Shown piece after piece: positions 44,267 to 56,738 of a stretch of DNA of 64,000 nt. Each line of letters opens with the position of its first letter. The stretch's first letter is position 1. A model generated the notes under the pieces. It worked only from the letters and a program-made list of their open reading frames with translations, ran no database searches and was not told where the DNA came from. This DNA is from Trichosphaerium sp. ATCC 40318 (Eukaryota > Discosea > Flabellinia > Trichosidae), in NCBI GenBank assembly GCA_038496445.1, contig JALMLS010000232.1, forward strand, positions 62,001 through 126,000. The letters are read 5' to 3'. The position numbers were made by a program, and so were the translations under genes.

Positions 44267-47200
44267 CTACAACATAACCATTGCTGGTGATTGTTGATTT
44301 TGCATATGTCCTGATCTAATAACATCTGCTAAAGCATTAACAGGGTTATCTCCTCTTCCAATCTTTCCACCAACCCTGAAAAAAAGTGGTAAGTTATCAC
44401 TCTACAAAAACCGAAACCACGTGATTTGTATACTCAACAAAAGTTTTGAGCGTATCTTTTTGACGATCGTGAGTTGTTTTGTGTACGTACCTGCGCTTCT
44501 TCTTTGCAGCTTGTTGTCTCAGTTTTTCTATTTTATCAACGTATGTTGTTATTCTTGTTGTAAATTCCCACAACAGTCCTTAAAGAAGTAAGGTAAAGAA
44601 ACTTGAAAAAAAATCGAAAGTCGATTTTTTGGTCTTACCGAAGAACATATCAGCTCCGATTAGTCTTATCTTTGTAGGTGGATATCCAAAGTATAGCAGC
44701 AAGCTCTTAAACTCTTTCTGGTACCTCTCGAACTTTCTTGTGATATATTTCATTGTATTTTCAGCTATTTGCCAATGTTAGTCTGAAAAGAAGACAACTT
44801 TGGGGATTAAGTACCTTCTGTTAGGAAAGGTGGCATTACACGTGAGAATGATCCCTTTGATTTATCTTTGGTCACCATTTGACACATTGTGTTGGAAGCT
44901 AAGGCACAATTGAGAAAACTCTTGATCCGGTAAATAAACGTGTTTTTTTGGTACCTTTTAGTGACGCTTGTACTTGTCTTAGATCTACGTTGACATCGTT
45001 TAATGACGTTCTGGAAGCCTAATCATACGTTAACAAAGTTAAATTAAAATCTCCATTATAGTCGTACTTCATAAACACTGTTGAGTTCGTGTTGCATCTG
45101 TTTAATATTTGGATATTTATCCAACATAACCTTTGAAAAAAAGTTAAAATATTTGCTTGATATGGCGACTTCACGTGCCCTTGTCATATATTCCATAATG
45201 TTTAGTTTACCACTTAGATCCTTTGTTACTGTTAATTTAGATAAAACATCCAAGGTGTAGCCGTTAGCTTGACCTCTTTTTGTTCCTACAGGTCACAAAA
45301 TAAGTTAATTCAAGTACACTAGTTTTATACTTTTCTCGCCATCGCGTACCGCCGTTCATATAATTACCAACTGTCAATACAGCACCCAACATACGTTTTA
45401 GACTAACGCTGTTTTTGACTTGCTATTGCAAAGTAAGTTCGGTGTACTACATGTTATACATTCAAAAAAAAAAAGTGAAGATAAAAATGTTGTACCATGC
45501 ATGCACTGTGGAGAATGTTCAGAGGCTTCTCAATAGAAGATTTTATATTTTCAAAGTCTTGTTTAAACACCCAACATTTGATACGCTGTGCAAGACAAGG
45601 AATAACTGAGAGTTCAAGCAAATATCTAGAACAGGTCAGTCAGAAAAAGAATCAAGAAAAAAAACTGCAAACAACTAAGTGTCATTGTTGAGTTTACCTG
45701 TCAGGTTTGTCCAAGGTAAACGCTGGGTTCTTGTCAACCTCTTTAATGAGTTTGATTTCGTCAGCTGTAGGTACAAGAGATTCAACAAACACTAGTTGTT
45801 CAAGTGTGATATTATCTTCGTCCATATTAAGAACAACTTCTTTTAGTTTTTGTGGAGCTGGTAGCCTAGATATACTGATAGATACTGCATTATTACGTTT
45901 GGAATCTAGTGCAGATTTGACTGGAGCTCCAGCTGGCTAACATGAAAGTGAGTACAACTCAACAACTTTTCTTAAAGTTTTACCCCTTTTTTATCTTCTG
46001 CTTTTTTCTTCTTTTTCGCTGCTACTTTCTTGCAGTATAATGTGGATAATTCTTTGTGATCCCAACCTTCAACCTCTTCGATGTGATCCCATACCATGAT
46101 AGGTCGATCCCTTAAAGGAGAAAAGATTAGAGGAAAAAAACTCAAAGTCAAAGTTCCAGTCAAAAAAAAAGGGTTAGGATGTTGGTTGTCGAATAATCAT
46201 ACTTGTCTTTGCTTCGTGGTTGTATAATTAATCTTGTCCAATACATAGGTTTCATTGCCGCCAATGGTTTAATCAAAGGCTTATTAGGAACAATACGTGG
46301 TGCAGCTAGCAAAGTATACTCAGCCAACGAACTAAACCAAATATGTTTTACAGGTACGTACATCCTGGACCACCAGGTGGAGGTGGTGGTGGAGGGCCAC
46401 CTCCTGAACCTGGAGGTGGAGGCGGTGGAGGTGGTCCACCCTCAATTCCTGGAGGTGGCGGTGGTGGAGGCGCGTTTGTGTCTACTTTTGGTTTGTCTTT
46501 GTCTTCGGCTGCTTTTTTAGCTTCAGCTTCTTTTTTTTCTTGCTCCTTTTTCTCCGCCTCTTTTCTTTCCTGTTCGGCTTTGTTACGTTGATGAGATTCC
46601 GCTGGATTAGCAACAGCTATACATAAAGAATAAATACTGTAAAAAGACACGTGCTTTCAATAGAAAATAGGTACCTAAGCCAGAGCCGTCGCTTAAACTA
46701 CCACGAAGTCTTTCTAATTCGCGGACTTGAGATTGCAAATCTTCAAGTTTTTGATTCGCAAGTGCTAGCTGAGCAACAGAATCTGAACTGCCCAGACCAG
46801 AAGAGCCAACGCTTGTCCTTTTAGGTAATGTACCTGCACCTCCGCTGGCTCTACGCCTACGACCTCCTCCGTACTAATAAAGTCAGCAGAACAACAAAAC
46901 ACATCCATTAACGTACTTTTTTGCCTGCTTTTCCCATACTCTTTTCAAGATTTTTTGATTTTTTGCGTAGTATCTTCTTTTGTTTGTCTGATATAATGAC
47001 AGTATCTAGAGATTGGTAATTATAAGTATATTATAACACGTGACTTGACAAAAAAAAGGAAAAAAAATTGTAAAGAAGCGGCCAAAGAGAAATGGAAGCT
47101 CAAGTCGAGGTTGCTTACCGTCTTGAAAAGTCGAGTAGTAGTCATTCCCCTAAATAATTATTACACTAAAATAATTTTTTAGTCGTACGTCAAGTCGGTC

Positions 47201-48937
47201 TATAGGGTCTGCAGGGATTGTCGAACCAACTACGAAAGCACTTTTAGTATGCCAATAAAAAAAATCTCAAAAAGAAAAAGTTGTAACTATTAAACCGTAC
47301 TCTTCTTAGGTATAACTCCAGTATTAGCTGCTTTTTGTAGCAGATCTTGTGTTTTCTCCAATTTTAATTTCAGAAGATCAATATAAGCTTGTTGTTCTTG
47401 GTACACCTTAAGTTCGTTCTTAAGACGAATATTCTCGGAAAGTAATTTCTTATGATTTGTCCTGACAACCACGCCAGATACATTCTCGTATATATCCAGT
47501 TGCGCTTGAAATTCTGATTCATTAATTAATGCTATGTTTTGTCGAAGACGATCTGTGAGGCCTTGACGATCCCACTCTTGAATCAAGTGTTTCCTGAAAA
47601 TAGATTATACAGATTCTTATATTGTACTAAAGTACCTCAAACTTCGCTCAGGACACTCAACTAGTACCACGTTTAATAACGTAAAAGCGTTTAATGTACA
47701 CTCTAGATCACCACCAGTCTCAAGAAGTTGTATAACCTCCGAGTAAGGCTCTAGAATGGAGTTATTCTTGAAGATTTATTTTTAATTTAGCGTACTTCTT
47801 CCTGTTTGAGCTGCGTTTCTCATAGACGCGCCATGTAAGAGATTAAAATCTTGACTTACATTTCCTATGACCAACAGAAGTTCTAAAGCATTACGAACTA
47901 CATTAAGAGCAGGAGAACTGACAAGATTAAATAATTTTGCGACAAGTTCCGGCTCAGAAATGACACTTTCCTTTAATAAGAAAAAAAGTCAGTTCCCTCA
48001 CGTGTTATTATCACTTACAAGTCCAGATACGTATCCCATAGATGCTATCAATGCAGCTAGGGCGTATGATTGCGTAGAACCGAAACTAGTGGAGATGACA
48101 TCGAGCAAGCAATCAACACCGCCCTATACAATAAAATTAATACAAAGCACATTTTCTCGAAAGCAGATCTTTTTTTACCTGCGCTATAAACTCTTCTGCA
48201 AACTCAGACTCGGTAAGCATCTTCTTGAGTTGAAATGTAGTTTTTTTGACATCAAAGCGAGAAGGGTCGAGTTGTTCTATGACTTCAAGTACTTTGTAGG
48301 ACGCTTTTTTAACCAAAATCAAGAAATTATCTTCCAAAGAGCTATAACTCATTAAAAAATAGATAAAAATACAACTACACATGTCTTCACTATAAAATAA
48401 GGTTCAAAAATGAAAGGTGACTATTTGTGCACGTGGTAAAGAGCAAAAAACTAGAACTTTTGAACCGTTGCTTTTTTTTTTTCCTTTTTTACTATTTAGT
48501 TACCTCAAGTCTTCAAACAATGATAGGTTCCTTCCACTTGATTTAATTTGAAGAGCAAAATATTCAGCATTACCCTAACACTTATATAAACACTACCAAA
48601 GATATACTATCCTTTAACAAACTCCATAAACGCGAAAGGCTAATTTTAAAAAAAAAAACACCTGAAAAAAAAAAGGCTCAAACAAAGTCGATTTGTTTTT
48701 GAAGCTAACCCACGTGTTTGGAAAAACCAAAATACGAAACTGGGTTAACTAAATAATAAATCTGTAACGGACCTCTCCAAACGCTTCTGTGATATCGTCC
48801 ATTTGCTCCAACAGCGCCGTATGCTTGTCAAGAGACAAGGACTTCACCTGAAGGAACAAAAAGAGTTAGTATGTTGCGCTCTCTAACGTCACGTGACATT
48901 AACGTACCTGACCCTTATATTCTATTTTAACCTTCAT
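44267..48937 (-). CDS. diaphanous-related formin (FH3-FH1-FH2)
   Basis: This actin nucleator and elongation factor is controlled by Rho-family GTPases. The N-terminal exons give a GBD/FH3 armadillo region (MDDITEAFGE, FLILVKKASYKVLEVIEQLD, GVDCLLDVISTSFGSTQSYA, LVSSPALNVVRNALELLLVI, FTLLNVVLVECPERSLR). A dimerising coiled coil follows (LSENIRLKNELKVYQEQQAY). FH1 is three poly-Pro runs separated by Gly-rich spacers at about 46370-46480. FH2 begins MYWTRLIIQPRSKD, then IMVWDHIEEVEGWDHKELST, then ISRLPAPQKLKEVVLNMDED, with a Lys-rich linker (AAKKKKKAEDKKG). The end is GRGDNPVNALADVIRSGH. There are about 18 exons. A DAD motif is not evident, so autoinhibition is uncertain. Confidence 0.9.
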
Positions 48938-49194
48938 GTTTAATGGCAAACGTAATAGGAGGGTTCGGAATAAAAAGCGGGAGTGAGTACTAAAGGTTGC
49001 AGCACTATTTAGGTAAACGGTTTTTGTTTAGGGAGCTTTTTTTGACTTAATTCATCAGCTTAAATCACAAGCTCCAAATGGCTTTGTTTGAGCCTATATT
49101 CAACGCACAACGTATGTGTATGTAAAACAGGATGATAGTTTGGTACAGGGAGGAATGTGATAGCTGAAAAGGAATTTGTTGGTTGGGTTTCTCT

Positions 49195-52100
49195 TTAAAC
49201 AAACTTTATTTTTTTAAACTTGATACGTTTAGGATCAAATCTTTTTCCTGTCCTTCTATACCTATCTTCTTGATATCCTTCGTAGTTTCCTTCATACACA
49301 TAAACCTTGTTATCATCTAAAAGCGTATGAGAAGGAGTACAACGCCAAAGAAAATGAAAAAAGTCGACAATCAAACAAAGCAAAAAAAGAAGAAAAACAG
49401 CGACTTGTCTTTCATCGATGTGTCTGTCTTTTACCTTCAAACGCGATGATATGTGTGCATATTCTATCCAAGAACCATCTGTCATGGCTAATAACAATAG
49501 CAGCTCCGGCAAAATCAGAAAGTGCCTCCTCTAGACTTCTCAATACATCGACATCGAGATCATTCGAAGGTTCATCCAAAAGTAAAACATTTGAACCAGT
49601 AGTAAGCATTTTCGCTAAATGAACTCTGTTTCTTTCACCTGAAAGAAGTAATAAAGGTTAATGTCCAAAAAGAAAAGTAGGGTTCAAGAACCAAAGAAAA
49701 AAAAAGGATTTTGAAGAAAAAATTATGTTTCTTTTCGTACCTCCACTCAAGAACTTAACAAGTGTATCTTGTTTATCTCCTTTAACATTAAAAGAAGATA
49801 GATAAGCTCTAACATGAATATCATCCTACAAAAAAATTAACACATCAAAAGGAAGTACGGATCTTTTTTTTTTTCTTCTTTTCACATAACTATGTTGAAA
49901 AAAAACCAAAAAAAAACACTTATGCTTCTCTGTATTGCTTGTACCTCTCCAAACTTTAAGTAATCACCATCCTGAGAAAGCTCGTCATATACAGAGCATT
50001 CTTCGTCCAAGTCATCACGCAACTGAGGCACAAAACCCAGCTGAACATTTGGAGCCAATTTACAGGTTCCTTTGTCAGGTTGTTCTTCACCTGTGAGAAT
50101 CCTAGCGAAGCAATTAGATAGTGTACTTTAATTTACAATATGTTGTAATACTACACACCTAAAGAGGGTGGATTTACCAGCACCATTTGGACCAATTATA
50201 CCAACAAGAGCACCAGGAGGAATATCAAAGTTGACATCTTTGAACAAAACGCCGCGATCCTCATATTCCTTTGATAAACCTCTTACAGATATAACAGGTA
50301 CGTCACTTCTAAACGGTTGAACTGAAGTTATTTCCATTAGCATAGGTGAACAACGACACCAAAAAAATAGGGAAGTTACCTGGAGGTATTAGTACTTGAC
50401 CAGGTGTGTATTTTCTGTTTTCTTGTGCTTTGCACAACTCATGGTATTTCTTAATACGTGCTTTACTCTTCGTCTATTTCAAAAAAATATTGTAAACATG
50501 ATGGTGTTACGCACGTGGAAGAACTTTCTTGAAAAAGAAAATATTACACTCTTTTGTTTTTTTGGATATTGGATTTTTTTGAAACTTACTTGTTGTGCTT
50601 TTGCACCTTGTCTGATCCAATCAAGTTCTTTGTCTAGTATTTTCTTTGTTTTTTTATCTTGTTTCTCTTCAAGTTCTAGACGTTCACGCTTTTTTCTTAA
50701 CCATTCTGAATAATTACCTTCATATCCGTATACCTTACCTGAACAGGAACAAACAATTAATTTAAACAAGGCAAGCACCTCTCCCAGTACGTACCACGAT
50801 CAACTTCCATAATCCAACCAGCAACATTATCGAGAAAGTATCTGTCATGCGTTACAGCAAGGACACAACCTCTATACTCTTTTAAAAACCTTTCTAGCCA
50901 TGCCACCTTGACAGAAAAAACACAATCAGTTAGACACCTCGCTAGCTCGTACGTACAGATTCAGCGTCAAGGTGATTTGTAGGTTCATCAAGAAGTAGAA
51001 CATCAGGTTTTGAAATAAGTTGCCTACATAAAGCAACACGCCTTTTTTCACCACCCGAAAGCTTCTCTACAGGTGTGCCTATGTTGTCTTAGTTTTCTGC
51101 AACAATGAAGTGTAGTTTATGGTCATACCTACTGGACAACGTAAAGCATCCATAGCTCTTCTAATTGTACTAGGTAGTTTAAGAGCGCCAGCTGTTTTAC
51201 ACCGTTGTTTCACATCAGCAAATTTTTGCTTTAATTCCTCATCTTCTGGATTCTCTTCCAAGTCCTCTTCTGTGCGCAAGTACTCATCTAATAATTTTGC
51301 TTGCTCTGGTACACCCTTTAGGTGTTGTAAATTAACTGAACAGTAAAAAAAATCACGTGCTATGAAAGACGTACAGTGAGAATATTTTCGTAAACGTCAA
51401 GCTCCTCGTCAAGTCCGGGTTCCTTTTTTTGTTACTTTTGTTCACCACCATGACTTTGTTTAACGTACTTGAGGTAAGTAACCAACTGTACAGTTTTGTA
51501 GTGGTTTCGCTACTCCATCAAAATCTTTATCGACACCAGCAATGATCTTCATCAAAGACGATTTACCAGCGCCTATTAAAAAAAATTAACTTTTTGATAA
51601 GAAATCGATTTTGGTTGCTTGTCGCACCATTTACACCAAGAATACCAAGCTTAGCTCCTTGTAAGAGTTGTAGGCTTACATTTTCAAATAACATTTTACC
51701 AGTATCAAGCTGTTTAGACACGTTTTGCAATTGATAACAAAACTTTCCTTTTTATGAGCTTAAAAAACCGTATACAATCAAAGTAAAGTTATCTATGACG
51801 TTACCTGGAACACCATAACCAGGTGGTCGCTTTTGTTTTTTAGTGGCAGAGCCTTTTGCGGCTTTTGGTGTCTACTGAATTTAAGTATTTGTATTACTCG
51901 TAGATGTATATAGTACAACGTATTACGCTTCATTAGGGCTTTTTTATCGTCGTACCTTATTGGTATAGATTGCTGATCCGCCACCTCCTGATTTCCTCAC
52001 CATGTCAACGTCTCTGCTTCTACAATGCGTTAACATGGCTCGGTTGTGGTTTTTTATTACTTTTCTTCAACAACAGCCTCGTTTTTCTTTGGTGATCTTC

Positions 52101-52316
52101 TTTTAACTGTGCTATGTTATTTTATGCTTTATAACACATAGACTTACATTTTTTCCATCTTTGCGCTCCTACAAGCGTAAAAGGTGACGAGTTGCCATAT
52201 AATGCACTTTTTTGGCTGTCTGGCAGTGTGGTAATAATTTTATGGTTCTCAGTCGTTCTAATGCTACGACGAAGCACCGAACGCCTACACTGCGCCCTAA
52301 AAACAAGCGAGTGCAT
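49195..52316 (-). CDS. EttA-like ABC-F ATPase, probably mitochondrial
   Basis: This is a translational ABC-F ATPase of the bacterial EttA branch. The first exon ([20 protein letters not shown]) is rich in Arg and Ser with no acidic residues, like a mitochondrial presequence, and splices through [15 protein letters not shown] to [16 protein letters not shown]. ATPase site one has [37 protein letters not shown] and [20 protein letters not shown]. The arm-linker follows ([14 protein letters not shown]). ATPase site two has [36 protein letters not shown] and [20 protein letters not shown]. The C-terminus [15 protein letters not shown] matches the EttA end. Both Walker A, signature and Walker B motifs are intact. 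About ten introns. Confidence 0.9.
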
Positions 52317-52500
52317 GTTTCACGCCGTTGAATTCAACAGGATGTACGTGTACTAGCCAGAAATTTCGCATCATTTCAAATGTCATACTAACGTCTCTAA
52401 TAACCTTGTTTCAAGCGTGGCTATGCTCCCTTGTTCACTGTCACCCAGAAAAAGACTTAGGGGTAGTTAAGCTCTTATTTTTGATAAAACCGCTGATAGC

Positions 52501-53733
52501 ATGAGTGAAAAACCTCAAATCATATATTCCGCTATCTCAAGGGGTACTACGGTACTTGCAGAGCATTCAGCGGCTAAAGGTGAGCGCATTCACCAAACCA
52601 CTACTAAAAGTTTAAAAGGTAATTTCCCGCAGGTAGCCGCTAGCTTGTTGGGAAAGATAGCGCCGGATGTTCCAGATGAGCGTAAAAGAATTACAGTCAA
52701 ATACGACGCAAATGTGTCGTTTTCTTTTGTTATTGAGCGTGAAATGATATATATGTGTATGAGAGATAACGGTTTGAGCACAGAGCGTGTTTTTAGTTAT
52801 TTGGACAAAATATCGAGCTCATTCAAATCAAAATACGGAGACAGTACGCTCATTACTATTTAATATCCAAATTAGTATTTTTTGCTGGGTTTTTTGTACA
52901 AACGCAATGTAGGCATCTATACTGCGCCTGCTTTAACAATGGACGACGGGTTTTCAAGAGAAATGCAACAAAAAATGGTACGGAACAACCGACATACTTT
53001 CTCTTGTCTTAGCGTGTTTGTTGCTAGGAGTACTACTCGTTTAACCCTAATGCTGACAGAATTGGCGCTGTCAACCAAAGGATAGATGCAGCAAAAGAGG
53101 TTTTGCATGAGAATATCAATAAGATCCTAGAAAGAGGTGAAGTTATCACAATACTAGTAGAAAAAACAGAACAGATGCAGGCACGTTCCTCCCACTCGAA
53201 AAAAAAAAATAGTTCTGCAACTGTTAGTTGAATTTGATTTGTGCTTTAAAACGTGTCCTACGCGTATTCGCCAAGTGCCCATGATGGATCAAACTAACTT
53301 TCATACTTAGGAGACGAGTTTTAAGTTTAAAGCCAAATCTACGCAGTTGAAGAGACACTATTGGTGGAAAAACGTCAAGCTCTGGATAGCTGTAGCAGTA
53401 GTGTGTTTGGTACGTTAATTAAACTAGCATATAGTGGACTCCACAGTGAGTAAATCCGAAGAAAAGTCAAGTGGCACATCTATAACGCATTCTTTTATTT
53501 GAAAAAAAAGCTGACAAGCTGTCAATTTCCATCAAAGTTAACTCTCCCTTTAGATATTATTGTGGCTCATTATTACATTCGCTTGTGGTGGTTTTACATA
53601 CTCTAGATGTAGAAGTAAGGGTGGTAGTTCTCCGTCTGGAACATCAGCGCCTTTTGCACCTCCAACAGCACCTCCAACAGCGGTTCCAACAGCAGTTCCA
53701 ACAGTGGCACCAACAGCAGCGCCTATGTCATGA
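52501..53733 (+). CDS. VAMP7-like longin R-SNARE with luminal Pro/Ala tail
   Basis: This is a membrane fusion protein of the endosomal and secretory pathway. The longin domain spans the first exon (IIYSAISRGTTVLAEHSAAK, FPQVAASLLGKIAPD, FVIEREMIYMCMRDNG). The next exons add IYTAPALTMDDGFSREMQQK, then the R-SNARE motif ADRIGAVNQRIDAAKEVLHE with zero-layer Arg in KILERGEVITILVEKTEQMQ. Then come FKAKSTQLKRHYWWKNVKLW and a transmembrane helix (IAVAVVCLILLWLIITFAC). One intron starts GCACGT. The C-terminus is unusual: about 35 residues after the membrane segment made of Pro, Thr, Ala and Val (PTAVPTAVPTVAPTAAP), where other VAMP7 proteins nearly end. This tail would lie in the lumen or outside the cell. 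Confidence 0.9.
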
Positions 53734-53903
53734 GTGTATGCTGTAATGATAATCACTACTTCTTGTAAAGACGTAGTATCCTCTTTTTTGTACCAAAAAA
53801 AATTCGAAAAAAACACCAATTTCAGTATTCTTTGTATATCGGCGTACAAAGGTTATCTATTTAAACTGCTAAGACGATATTGTTACAATTATGGAGAATA
53901 ACA

Positions 53904-54190
53904 TTACCCAAGTGTCAACGTGTAAATGCGCTGTTTTCTCTGAGGAGTGGTTACACTGCATCGAGGTATCAAAGATTCAAAATGAAAGTACATTGCTAAG
54001 TACTCAAAGCCCTTACTCACTGCAATAATAACTGAAATAGTACATACAACGGCTTGAGCTTGTGTTGCACCGATAAAATGGACTATCGTAAAATGGTAAA
54101 CTGTAGGGACCACCACAATGGCTGACAATTTGTGAGCGAAGGTCATTTTCTTGTCCCAAGCGAACAGCCAGGCCCAACTGAAACCGAATA
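53904..54190 (-). CDS. small membrane protein, incomplete model
   Basis: Open segment with two hydrophobic stretches: GFSWAWLFAWDKKMTFAHKL, SAIVVVPTVYHFTIVHFIGA and QAVVCTISVIIAV. An intron beginning GTGAGTAAGG follows IIA near 54023, so the printed tail is probably intronic. An acceptor (CTAG) precedes the segment, implying an upstream exon that I could not identify. No family is recognised. Confidence 0.35.
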
Positions 54191-54850
54191 GAGCCCTCTA
54201 GCTTACATTCGTTGTCTCACACTCCCATAATAACCATCAACTCTCAGTAGACTCGGTGACGATTACACCGTCGTAGGTAAAAGTATGATAGGTGCAAACT
54301 TTACAACTGCAAGAGTTGTTGTGATCTGGTTTTGTTTCTTTCCATGCTTTATGCTTGTTTCTTTTTCGTGGCTTCAACTAACACACTCTTACACTCAAAA
54401 CAAAGATAAACCGTCACAGTTTGATTTTACCTATTTGGGAATTATAAAAAAAAACAAGCAAAAGGGTGTCACCGTTTTTCAACCAACTTAGTTGCACAAC
54501 ATGCGAACAGAAGACATACCGAAAAAGTCCGTGTTTAACTTACACACGTAAACTCCGTTTAGGTGTTTTGATCTAAACCGTACAACAAATGCGACGTGGC
54601 CACTATAGAGTTAGAAAATGCGGTTTGAAAGCGTCTTCCAAAAATTCTAAATTAGAAATTGCGTCATATTTTGTGTGTTGATGTTCTTTTCCTTCTTTGT
54701 AACCATAATTACACTTTTCAACTAGTTATCCATTCTCTAAAAACTTGGTGCCGTTTTCCTAATACGGACATATGACACGATAATGTAACGTTACATGTTT
54801 GAATCTCAAACTCAAAAAACACAACTTTATCCCGAAGACAACAACACAAT
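54191..54850. other. intergenic or unresolved
   Basis: About 660 bases. It may contain 5' exons of the small minus-strand membrane protein, and then the promoter of the next plus-strand gene. No coding segment with recognisable protein was found. Confidence 0.4.
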
Positions 54851-55447
54851 ATGGGATTCTTAACAAAACGTACGTTGTGGAGACTGACTGATATTACTCT
54901 CAAGTTTACCATTACGCTTGTATTAGCTAACGCTAAGCCTCTTTAGGTAGAAACTCAAAAGCAAAGAGCCTCGCTTATGGTGGCGCGTGTGAGTGCAGTA
55001 ACTGTGGAAACAAGCTATCTGTTAGTATCTCAACATTAAAAAAATACAAGTAAGTGTTCATCCTTCGAAAAGAAACAATTCTTCCCTCGCCCACCTTGTG
55101 GTTTTTTTTTTCTTACAATTGTGTAGTTATAAGTCGTCAAATAATACTCAAACTATAACAGACTATTACGTGGTGTGTGAAAACAAGGTAACTAGAGATA
55201 CCGTGAACCAAGATACTTGAACTAACAACCGTTTGAATAGGCTTGCAAGAACAGAATTCTAATTATCGCGTCAGAGATTTTAACTCATTGTAACACAATA
55301 ATGGTAGGTGGTGCTATACCTAAATACGTTGCTAGTACTGTACCTTTATCAGAATATCCAGGTACTTATCACATTACTTTACTTAGTGCTAATATATTCC
55401 CAGGAAATAGTTTTGTATACAAGAACGCGTTGATGTTAAAATCCTGA
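54851..55447 (+). CDS. small Cys-rich (zinc-ribbon-like) protein
   Basis: Five exons join in frame. The product starts MGFLTKRRNSKAKSLAYGGA, has CECSNCGNKLSVSISTLKKY, then YKSSNNTQTITDYYVVCENK, ACKNRILIIASEILTHCNTI and ends VPLSEYPGNSFVYKNALMLK. The CxC..C near residue 20-25 and C....C about 40 residues later could form one zinc ribbon. Total length is about 115 residues. The introns are typical for the window (GTACGT donor in intron 1). The function is not recognised. Confidence 0.5.
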
Positions 55448-55741
55448 GAAAACCAGGCTATGGTTTTCTCAAACCTGTCCATTTCCTTGTACCCCATTAG
55501 AAAAAATTTGTAAAAAAGCACTTTGTAATAAATAAAGAAGAATATAAATACTCAAGTTTCTGTCATCAATCAATCAAGCGTTTGTAATGTTTGAAATCCG
55601 CTCTCACACGAGTACGAAACAGTTTGGCTTTTTCCTCTTAATTGTTGATTTTGCAATTCTGACAGTACGTAACTTTTGTTTTTCTCCACGGCTTAAACGT
55701 GCGTTAAGTTCACGTAGTCTTACAAACCACAATCACGCACA

Positions 55742-56738
55742 ATGGATCCCGATTTACAAGCTAAACTGGCGCGCAGGCAAAATGCAGACGCTGGGGGTAT
55801 ACAAGTCTATTAATACTACACTACAACGATTTAATGTTTGTAAGGTAACATGCCATCTCAAAAGCGCTTTAATCCGTACACTGAGTTCCCGGACCTCACG
55901 AGAAAAGAAATAAGGCAAGTCGAGTGATAACGAAACGTTATTTAATCAACGCTCACATTCGTTACAGAGAGTACGAAGCGACATTTAAAAAGTATGACAC
56001 CGGTAAGGACGGCTTTCTAGATTTACAAGAGCTCAAGGTATGCGTGCAAATAACACTAGGATTAGTACTAACGTTAGCATAGTACATGATGGAGAAGCTA
56101 GGACATCCTCAAACACATGTACGTATAGCAACTCGCTAGACACGCCGTTGACGCTCTTAGATTGCTCTCAAAGCCATGATAAAGGAAGTAGACGAGGTAC
56201 AAACAACAAACTCTTGATTTCCACACCAAATAGCTTCTACTGCAATCTCAATGCATTATACTACCACTTCAAGTATATTCAAGCCAACCAATCTTTTTTT
56301 AACTTACAAAAACGGAAAATCAGTTCCGGTCGTTACAAAACATTATAATTACGCTCGTTTAGGACTACGATGGCTTGATTTCGCTCCGAGAGTTCTTACT
56401 TATCTTCTATAAAGCAACAAAGGGTACACTTCAATCTCAAGGTCTCAAACACTTGGCAAAGGAAGTAGATGTAGACAAGGAAGGCGTAGGTGGCGCTAAA
56501 AACTTTTTTGAAGCAAAGATAAATGCTCAAGCGAGAGATAAAAGGTAACGACGAAGTTCTGGATATTTTTAGCATTTTTTTTAAATTAATTCGTACCGAT
56601 TTGTATAATTTTTCGTTAACGTCTGTTTGTAGGAATGAAGATGAGATTAAAGCAGAGCAAGCTGAGAAGAGAGAAGAAAAGAAGCAAGCTGCAGCTAGAA
56701 AAGCAAACTTTAAGGCTAAATTCGCCGCTTTTCAGTAA
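55742..56738 (+). CDS. EFHD2-like (swiprosin) calcium-binding protein
   Basis: An actin-associated EF-hand protein. The spliced product begins MDPDLQAKLARRQNADAG, then NMPSQKRFNPYTEFPDLTRK. It has EF-hand one FKKYDTGKDGFLDLQELK, then YMMEKLGHPQTHLAIKAMIK, EF-hand two EVDEDYDGLISLREFLLIFY, then LKHLAKEVDVDKEGVGGAKN and FFEAK. The C-terminal Lys/Glu coiled coil is EIKAEQAEKREEKKQAAARK, ending FKAKFAAFQ. Order and motifs match animal EFHD1/EFHD2, including FREFLLIF and the GVGGAKNFFEAK block. Both EF-hand loops keep calcium ligands. Six exons. Confidence 0.87.

Noticed and set aside
46203..46591. Gly- and Glu/Val-rich frames on plus
   Set aside because: They run antisense to the formin FH1 poly-Pro region, which fully explains them.
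48137..48355. Frame on plus opposite the formin FH3 region
   Set aside because: The minus strand splices in frame as FH3; the plus frame shows no features.
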